Shown piece by piece: positions 1-4,136 of a stretch of DNA of 5,764 nt. Where the stretch lies: contig JAMONW010000166.1 in the NCBI GenBank assembly GCA_027066355.1, positions 1 to 5,764 of the forward strand, read 5' to 3'. Position 1 is the first letter of the stretch. Every line of letters begins with the position of its first letter. Both the position numbers and the translations under genes were made by a program. Under the pieces are notes generated by a model, which worked only from the letters and a program-made list of their open reading frames with translations, was not told where the DNA came from and did not search any database. This DNA is from Campylobacteraceae bacterium. Lineage in GTDB: Bacteria; Campylobacterota; Campylobacteria; Campylobacterales; Sulfurovaceae.

Positions 1-592
1 CATAAAATATCTAAATGAGCATAAAAAGTGCAAAATAAAACTAAAAGGTGCGCAGTCAATAAAAGTGCCAAAAACCCTACCAAAACCACTTAGAAGAGAA
101 GATATAATCCAAGTAATAGAGAGTAGCGACCCTCAAACATCACTAATAATAGAGATGCTATACTCTCTTGGACTTAGAATTAGTGAACTCTCATCTTTAA
201 AATTGAACTCTATTAAATCAGATTGGATAAGAGTAACAGGGAAAGGCAACAAAACAAGAGAAATTCCAATTTTGCCAACTCTTAATAAAAGAATAGAGAG
301 TTACAAAAGTGTCTTTAACCCAAAAATATACCTTTTTGAAAAAAATCAAATTGCTTTAAATGATGCACAACTTAGATACATTATAACAAAAACTTTTGCC
401 AAATATGGAATAAAAGCAACTCCCCACCAACTTAGGCACTCATTTGCTAGTGATTTACTTCAAGAGGGAGCTAGAGTTAGTGATGTTAGTGAACTTTTAG
501 GACATAGCTCTATGGCTACTACTCAAATATATACCAAATTATCAAATTCTAAAAAATTAAACGACTACCTAAACGCACACCCAATGGCTTAA
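1..592 (+). CDS. Xer-type tyrosine recombinase, C-terminal part (5' end outside window)
   Basis: Site-specific recombinase of the tyrosine recombinase/integrase family, close in style to XerC/XerD, which resolve chromosome dimers or move integrative DNA. The frame is open from position 2 with no stop, so the gene begins outside the window. The GTG at 65 should not be taken as the start: the codons before it read as a continuous Lys-rich linker into the conserved VPKTLPKPL segment. About 196 residues are visible, against roughly 300 for E. coli XerC/XerD, so the N-terminal DNA-binding (SAM-like) domain is missing. The catalytic domain is complete. Counting from the GTG codon it has Arg38 (GLRISEL), Lys60 (GKGNK), His121 and Arg124 (HQLRH), His147 (LLGHSS) and nucleophile Tyr156 (TTQIYT, codon 530-532). 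The C-terminus resembles the YxxAHPRA end of XerC. No key residue is missing, so it is probably active. I cannot tell whether it is a XerD/XerH housekeeping copy or a mobile-element integrase. Confidence 0.93.
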   Translation, partial: IKYLNEHKKCKIKLKGAQSIKVPKTLPKPLRREDIIQVIESSDPQTSLIIEMLYSLGLRISELSSLKLNSIKSDWIRVTGKGNKTREIPILPTLNKRIESYKSVFNPKIYLFEKNQIALNDAQLRYIITKTFAKYGIKATPHQLRHSFASDLLQEGARVSDVSELLGHSSMATTQIYTKLSNSKKLNDYLNAHPMA

Positions 593-668
593 GATGGGCA
601 AGATAGATTTGATGCACATAATTTAAGCCACCACACATCTCTAACCCATCACACCTATCTAACCCATC
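593..668. repeat. Interrupted inverted repeat plus duplicated 18-bp unit in convergent gap
   Basis: The gap between the recombinase stop (592) and the zinc-ribbon stop (676) is structured. Positions 593-606 (gatgggcaagatag) pair with 655-668 (ctatctaacccatc): two 6-bp stems separated by a 2x2 mismatch, with a 48-nt loop. The right arm is also a near duplicate: 631-650 and 649-668 match at 17 of 20 positions with an 18-bp offset, and both end in ctaacccatc. The left arm can therefore pair with either copy, more weakly with the first. No T-run follows on either strand, so this is not a typical intrinsic terminator. It could act as a bidirectional structured 3' end, a recombinase-associated site, or simply be degenerate intergenic repeat DNA. 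The pairing is read from the sequence; its function is unknown. Confidence 0.5.
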
Positions 669-675
669 CAAAACC

Positions 676-906
676 CTAAAGTGAACAATTAGCAGGTTTT
701 GTAAAGCTATTTTCATATCCGCAGCTACTACACTTAAAAGTAACAATCTTAGGAGAGCATCCTGTTCCTCTAATATCTATTAACTCAATAGTTTTGTGTT
801 TACATTTTGGACAAAAACCATCTTCTATTTTTCTAAACTCTTGATTTTTCTCTTTTAAATAAAAAGCATAGGCAATTATAGAAGAGGCAAATATAAAAAT
901 TATCAA
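676..906 (-). CDS. Small membrane-anchored zinc-ribbon protein
   Basis: Small protein of unknown function, 76 residues from the TTG at 906-904. Residues 1-17 are hydrophobic and form a membrane segment. They are followed by a Lys/Glu/Arg-rich stretch and then a zinc ribbon with C32-x2-C35 and C59-x2-C62; C50 and C74 are extra. Basic residues just after the membrane helix suggest the ribbon lies in the cytoplasm (inference). The TTG has no Shine-Dalgarno. A good one (aaaaaaagga, complement of 934-943) lies further upstream, and the frame is open to a stop at 954-952. Starting at ATA 927-925, 6 nt after that site, would add seven residues ending in two leucines and complete a normal-length transmembrane helix. 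The real start is probably there, although ATA is non-standard. The gene lies just downstream of the Sel1-like gene (stop at 947) on the same strand, probably in one transcript. Zinc ribbons of this size often bind nucleic acid or protein, but nothing here shows which. Confidence 0.72.
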   Translation of the reverse strand: MIIFIFASSIIAYAFYLKEKNQEFRKIEDGFCPKCKHKTIELIDIRGTGCSPKIVTFKCSSCGYENSFTKPANCSL

Positions 907-933
907 TAAAATTGAAAAAATATCTATGATAAA

Positions 934-943
934 TCCTTTTTTT
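934..943 (-). promoter_or_regulatory. Shine-Dalgarno for the zinc-ribbon gene, start-deciding
   Basis: On the minus strand this reads aaaaaaagga, the strongest ribosome binding site near the small zinc-ribbon gene and just past the TAG of the upstream gene (949-947). It is 27 nt from the TTG at 906, too far for normal initiation, but 6 nt from an in-frame ATA (927-925) and 3 nt from an in-frame ATC (930-928). No in-frame or out-of-frame ATG or GTG lies in the interval. This argues for initiation upstream of the TTG. Confidence 0.5.
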
Positions 944-946
944 ACT

Positions 947-1876
947 CTATTTTACCATACTTTTCCAATTTTTACCATAACTATTATTTGCTATCTGCTC
1001 TTTTAATTTAGTTATTAAAATACTCTTTTGCCTATTTGTTAATTTATAATTTTTAAGTTTATGCCCTACGATATATTGTTCAAACTTATATGCCCTATTT
1101 GTAAAAAACATAGGATCACTCTTTAATAAATAATCATAATCACAAGAGTAAATATCATCCATACTCTTAGCATTAACATAACATTGAATTACATTTTTTT
1201 CTAAATGCTTAATCATTGGCTTTATTAAAATATTTATCTCTTTATTAATCTTTTTTAAAATAGCAACTCTTTTTTTACTATCGCTATTTAAAAGATTAAA
1301 TCTTAAATGCCTTAAATGCATAAATTTTGCCATTTTTTTAGGAAACAATCCAAACAATGAGCAATCAAACTGCTCTATTCCCTCTCTATCTTCAAGTGCT
1401 ATAACTTGAGCATCTGGACACAATATTAAGTAATCATCTCTATTGCTATCTATTTGTATAACTTGACTATTTAACTCAATATTATACAATTTTTTTAATC
1501 TTTTCATTATAATAAAATACTCTCTATCTCCTGTTATAATATATAATCTTTTAAGTGCTTCTATTGATATATAAACTCTTTTATAATCCCCATTTTTTAT
1601 AAGTTTTTTTATATTTTTTGTTCTTTTTAAAATTAGCTTATATAACTTAATAGCTCTACTACTATCTCTCTTAACCCCCAATCCCTTTTCATAAAATAGG
1701 GCTATCATCAAAATAGCTTTTAAATCATTATCTTGGGCAGATTTTAAATATAACTTTAAAGCTTTAGTATAATGGTTTTTTCTATACTCATTAAATGCTT
1801 TGTTATCTAAACTATTTGCATTTATAACAGATAATAGAGTAATTATTAAAATACAATATCTTAAAAATATCTTCAT
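947..1876 (-). CDS. Exported Sel1/TPR-like repeat protein of unknown function
   Basis: Predicted secreted or periplasmic protein of 309 residues. Residues 1-20 are a signal peptide: MK, one Arg, a hydrophobic core, and likely cleavage after INA (18-20). There is no lipobox, since Cys8 sits inside the peptide in RYC. Residues 27-50 form a TPR-like helix pair (NEYRKNHYTKALKLYLKSA). Residues 52-86 match a Sel1-like repeat, with LFYEKGLGV followed by D-x3-AIKLYK. Only about one full repeat is convincing. Residues 100-309 are Lys/Ile-rich, probably helical, and not recognised; they contain C153, C172, C232 and C245, which could form two disulfides after export. Sel1 repeats usually mediate protein-protein contacts, and secreted Sel1 proteins (for example the Helicobacter Hcp family) are common in Campylobacterota; this one has fewer repeats. 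The ATG at 1876 is supported by taagg 6 nt upstream (complement of 1883-1887). It is divergent from rpe and followed by the zinc-ribbon gene. Codon use is more AT-rich than in the metabolic genes. Confidence 0.75.
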   Translation of the reverse strand: MKIFLRYCILIITLLSVINANSLDNKAFNEYRKNHYTKALKLYLKSAQDNDLKAILMIALFYEKGLGVKRDSSRAIKLYKLILKRTKNIKKLIKNGDYKRVYISIEALKRLYIITGDREYFIIMKRLKKLYNIELNSQVIQIDSNRDDYLILCPDAQVIALEDREGIEQFDCSLFGLFPKKMAKFMHLRHLRFNLLNSDSKKRVAILKKINKEINILIKPMIKHLEKNVIQCYVNAKSMDDIYSCDYDYLLKSDPMFFTNRAYKFEQYIVGHKLKNYKLTNRQKSILITKLKEQIANNSYGKNWKSMVK

Positions 1877-1900
1877 AACCAGCCTTACTATTTAATATAA

Positions 1901-1909
1901 TGATATAAT
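1901..1909 (+). promoter_or_regulatory. Possible distal extended -10 box (TGATATAAT) for rpe operon
   Basis: The sequence tgatataat is an exact extended -10 element (TGnTATAAT) on the + strand. It sits in a cluster of three TATAAT hexamers at 1896-1901, 1904-1909 and 1909-1914. Transcription from it would begin near 1916 and give rpe a leader of about 128 nt. In such AT-rich DNA, chance matches to TATAAT are common, and the TG extension is the only extra support. Confidence 0.3.
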
Positions 1910-2010
1910 ATAATAATTTGTTCATTTTATTAAAAAATATTTCAAATTTTAATTAATATATAAAGCAATTACAATATAAGCAACTTTTCTTAGTTAGAAG
2001 CTATTTTAGA

Positions 2011-2016
2011 TATAAT
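2011..2016 (+). promoter_or_regulatory. Proximal -10 box (TATAAT) for rpe–trpF–exonuclease operon
   Basis: A perfect TATAAT lies 27 nt before the rpe ATG and would start transcription near 2022, leaving a leader of about 20 nt with the ribosome site aaagg at 2033-2037, 6 nt before the start codon. No good -35 box lies 17 nt upstream, which is normal in Campylobacterota. Upstream sequence is T-rich (cttttctt at 1984-1991). This is the best candidate for the main operon promoter. Confidence 0.55.
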
Positions 2017-2043
2017 TTAGCAATTTTTTTATAAAGGTTATTT

Positions 2044-2688
2044 ATGCTTGTAGCACCAAGTATTCTTTCGGCTGATTTTGGTAACTTAGCTCATGATGTA
2101 AAAGCAATTTGCGATGCTGGTTGCGATTTGGTTCATGTGGATGTTATGGATGGGCATTTTGTGCCAAATTTAACAATTGGTCCTGTCGTTGTTGAAGCAG
2201 TAGCAAAAGTAGCTACAAAACCACTTGATATCCACTTAATGGTAGAGAATAACAATTTTTTTGTGGATTTGTTTGCGCCAATTAAACCTAAATATATCTC
2301 ATTTCATATCGAAAGTGAACGCCACGCAAATAGATTAGCAAATAAGATAAGAGAACTTGGCATTAGCCCAGCTGTTGTGCTAAATCCACATACTCCAATT
2401 GAGAATGTAGAGTATCTCTTAGAGTATGTTGATATGGTGCTTTTAATGAGTGTAAACCCAGGCTTTGGAGGGCAAAAATTTATTCCATCTGTAATTGAAA
2501 GAGCTATGCGTTTAAAAGAGTTAATTTTACAAAAAAATCCAGAGTGTTTAATAGAAGTTGATGGTGGAGTAAATGATAAAAATGTAAAAGAGCTTAAAAA
2601 TGCTGGTGTAGATATAGTAGTTGCAGGAAGTTATGTATATAAACACCCAAAAGGAATAAAAGAGGCAATAAGTAGCCTAAAGGTTTAA
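2044..2688 (+). CDS. rpe: Ribulose-phosphate 3-epimerase
   Basis: Cytosolic enzyme that interconverts D-ribulose-5-phosphate and D-xylulose-5-phosphate in the pentose phosphate pathway (and in Calvin-type cycles where present). The protein is complete at 214 residues, normal for the family. Family motifs occur in order along the (beta/alpha)8 barrel: PSILSADFGNL (5-15), HVDVMDGHFVPN (31-42), DIHLMV (62-67), MSVNPGFGGQKF (135-146), EVDGGV (171-176) and VAGSYV (193-198). Metal ligands expected from the family are present as His31, Asp33, His64 and Asp173; Asp33 and Asp173 are also the acid/base pair. Gly/Ser residues at 174-175 and 195-196 hold the phosphate. The ATG at 2044 has the ribosome site aaagg 6 nt upstream and the protein starts directly in the first beta strand. 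It is the first gene of a three-gene operon, 1 nt before trpF. Its product is a substrate of the transketolase encoded convergently at the right edge. Confidence 0.98.
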   Translation: MLVAPSILSADFGNLAHDVKAICDAGCDLVHVDVMDGHFVPNLTIGPVVVEAVAKVATKPLDIHLMVENNNFFVDLFAPIKPKYISFHIESERHANRLANKIRELGISPAVVLNPHTPIENVEYLLEYVDMVLLMSVNPGFGGQKFIPSVIERAMRLKELILQKNPECLIEVDGGVNDKNVKELKNAGVDIVVAGSYVYKHPKGIKEAISSLKV

Positions 2689-2689
2689 T

Positions 2690-3277
2690 GTGAAAGTTAA
2701 AATATGTGGTCTTACAAATTATGATGATGCTATGTATGCAGCCCAAGCTGGTGCAGATGCTCTGGGATTTGTATTTTATGAGAAATCACCAAGATATATA
2801 AGTTTTGAAGATAGTGCAAAAATTATAGAAAAACTACCTCCTTTTATTACAAAAGTTGGACTTTTTGTAGAACATAGCAAGAGTGAAATAGAGCAAGGTG
2901 CAAAGATAAGTGGTATAGATTTGGCACAAATTCATTTTGATACTACACAAGAGTTTTTAGATAGCATCAATTTTAAGACTTTACCAGTTGTAAGAGCAAA
3001 AAATGCACAAGATATTAACAATTTTAGTGGATATAAATTAATTGATGCATATTGCCAAAGTTATGGAGGTAGTGGCAAAAGGCTTAATTTAGAGTGGTTT
3101 AAGGGGGTTGATTGCTCAAAAATTATAATAGCTGGTGGCTTAACCCCATATAATTTAGAGCAGTTAAAAGATTTTGGCTTTTATGGCGTTGATGTAAGTA
3201 GTGGTGTCGAGCTAAGAAAAGGCAAAAAAGATTACACTAAAATAGAAGAGTTTATAAAAAATGCAAAATCTCTTTGA
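2690..3277 (+). CDS. trpF: Phosphoribosylanthranilate isomerase
   Basis: Catalyses the Amadori rearrangement of N-(5'-phosphoribosyl)anthranilate to CdRP, the third step of the tryptophan branch from chorismate. It is a single-domain (beta/alpha)8 barrel of 195 residues, a usual length for stand-alone TrpF. Visible motifs are KICGLT (4-9) with catalytic Cys6, GADALGFVFY followed by SPRYIS (33-38), VGLFV (56-60), the LIDAY segment with catalytic Asp119, YGGSGK (125-130), AGGLTP (148-153) and DVSSGVE (168-174), the last two forming the phosphate site. The start is GTG at 2690: the ATG at 2688, one base pair off, reads straight into TGA. The ribosome site taaagg (2678-2683) lies inside the end of rpe. 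The gene sits in an rpe–exonuclease operon rather than with other trp genes, none of which is in this window. It is not fused to TrpC, unlike the enterobacterial enzyme. Confidence 0.97.
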   Translation: MKVKICGLTNYDDAMYAAQAGADALGFVFYEKSPRYISFEDSAKIIEKLPPFITKVGLFVEHSKSEIEQGAKISGIDLAQIHFDTTQEFLDSINFKTLPVVRAKNAQDINNFSGYKLIDAYCQSYGGSGKRLNLEWFKGVDCSKIIIAGGLTPYNLEQLKDFGFYGVDVSSGVELRKGKKDYTKIEEFIKNAKSL

Positions 3278-4046
3278 ACCTCTAACTAATGCTTTTAGAA
3301 AAAATGGTGGCTTTTTAAGTTATGATAGATTTTATTCTCTCATTAAAAAACACTCTACAATAACTGAAGATGAAGCAACAATAGCTGAACTTGTTATCGC
3401 TTCTGGTTACCCAATTAAAGAGGTTAAAAATGGATATAAATTTAAACCTATGCACACATCTTACAAACACCAAGAGTATGTTGTTATAGATATTGAAACC
3501 AATGGTTCTAAACCAGGTCGCTCTCAAGTTATTGAAATTGGTGCTGTAAAAGTAAAAGATGGCAAAATAGTAGATAGATTAGAAAGTTATGTATTTTGTG
3601 CTTATTTGCCACAAAATATAGTAGATTTAACAGGCATACAACCCCAAGATTTAATAGGAGCGCCTAGCAGGAGAGAAGCTCTTACAAAATTAAAAATATT
3701 TTTGGGTGATGCCGTATTTGTAGCACACAATGTTGAGTTTGATTATACATTTTTAAGTGCATCTTTTAAACGCTTTGGCTTAGGATGTATTGGGAATATG
3801 CGTTTATGCACCATAGAACTTGCCAAAAGAACCATTGAAAGTGAAAAATATGGACTTCTTGGACTTTGTGATACTTTAAATATTGATATGTTAGCACACC
3901 ATAGAGCCTACTCTGATGCTCTATGTTCATGGAAAATTATGGAGCAATCTCTAAAAAATTTACCTAAATATATTAAAACAACAGATGATTTAATAAAATT
4001 TTCAAACTCTAGCAAAAAAGAGCGAAAGAGAAAAGAGCTACAGTAA
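3261..4046 (+). CDS. dnaQ: DEDDh 3'-5' exonuclease, DnaQ/PolC epsilon-like
   Basis: Predicted 3'-5' exonuclease of the DNA polymerase III epsilon family, removing nucleotides from DNA 3' ends, probably as replicative proofreader or in repair. The protein is complete at 261 residues. The exonuclease core spans about 72-232 with every DEDDh residue present: Asp77 and Glu79 (VVIDIETNG), Asp161 (VAHNVEFDYTF) and His214/Asp219 (HHRAYSDA). LTGIQPQDLIGAP (123-135) is the usual family segment before the second motif. Residues 1-70 are an extra N-terminal region, helical and not recognised. The last 12 residues are strongly basic (SSKKERKRKEL). I see no QxxLF-type clamp-binding peptide. The ATG at 3261 overlaps trpF by 17 nt with only a weak gaagag ribosome site 10 nt upstream, which suggests translational coupling. 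I recall rpe being followed by a dnaQ gene in Campylobacter jejuni, so the pairing looks conserved. The symbol is by family; the true replicative proofreader could be encoded elsewhere. Confidence 0.9.
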   Translation: MQNLFEPLTNAFRKNGGFLSYDRFYSLIKKHSTITEDEATIAELVIASGYPIKEVKNGYKFKPMHTSYKHQEYVVIDIETNGSKPGRSQVIEIGAVKVKDGKIVDRLESYVFCAYLPQNIVDLTGIQPQDLIGAPSRREALTKLKIFLGDAVFVAHNVEFDYTFLSASFKRFGLGCIGNMRLCTIELAKRTIESEKYGLLGLCDTLNIDMLAHHRAYSDALCSWKIMEQSLKNLPKYIKTTDDLIKFSNSSKKERKRKELQ

Positions 4047-4092
4047 AAAGTGTTATATTAAAGATTTATATCCCCACTCAAACACCATTCAA

Positions 4093-4134
4093 CTTTACTA
4101 ATCACCAATCACCAATCACTAATCACTATTTACT
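4093..4134. repeat. Period-7 tandem repeat (AATCACC/T) between convergent genes
   Basis: Four clean heptamers run 4100-4127: aatcacc, aatcacc, aatcact, aatcact. The 7-base rhythm continues more weakly on both sides with ctttact (4093-4099) and atttact (4128-4134), giving about six units that all end in ACT or ACC. The array ends 2 bp before the transketolase stop codon (4139-4137), so it forms part of that gene's 3' untranslated region (reading as agtgatt/ggtgatt on the minus strand). It looks like the heptanucleotide short tandem repeats described in cyanobacteria and seen in intergenic DNA of several phyla. No coding role and no hairpin are apparent. Confidence 0.7.
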
Positions 4135-4136
4135 AA

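Larger units (their letters stand above)
1877..2043. promoter_or_regulatory. Divergent AT-rich intergenic promoter region
   Basis: This 167-bp region separates the minus-strand Sel1-like gene from the plus-strand rpe operon and must carry promoters for both. It is almost pure A/T with long T and A runs, as expected upstream of Campylobacterota sigma-70 genes, which rely on the -10 box and periodic T-tracts rather than a -35 box. I see no small gene and no clear operator palindrome. For the minus gene, the segment 1893-1918 (tattat/atatta motifs on that strand) is the likely -10 area, but no single box can be chosen. Confidence 0.5.

Noticed and set aside
65..67. GTG as start codon of the recombinase
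   Set aside because: The frame stays open to the left edge, the upstream residues fit the interdomain linker, and there is no ribosome site before the GTG. The gene starts outside the window.
593..668. dif-type XerCD/XerH recombination site
   Set aside because: The inverted repeat arms are separated by 48 bp and do not match the two 11-bp arms with short spacer of dif sites as I know them. Kept only as a repeat of unknown role.
631..668. CRISPR-like repeat pair
   Set aside because: Only two copies, 18 bp apart and overlapping by 2 bp, with no spacer between them; this is a tandem duplication, not a CRISPR array.
549..746. Minus-strand open frame of 65 codons across the convergent gap
   Set aside because: It overlaps the catalytic end of the recombinase gene and the 3' end of the zinc-ribbon gene, and it shows no family motif. 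It is a shadow frame.
1984..2003. Small hairpin around ttct/agaa in the rpe leader as a riboswitch or attenuator
   Set aside because: Only about 4 bp of stem, upstream of the best -10 box, and no leader peptide with tryptophan codons or known riboswitch core is visible.
3315..3527. Minus-strand open frame of 70 codons inside the exonuclease gene
   Set aside because: It lies entirely within the well-supported exonuclease gene, including catalytic Asp77 and Glu79, and has Phe/Ile/Arg-rich composition typical of antisense translation.
4047..4092. Possible terminator hairpin after the exonuclease gene (gtgtt at 4050-4054 with aacac at 4081-4085)
   Set aside because: Only 5 bp with a 26-nt loop and no following T-run; weaker than expected for an intrinsic terminator.
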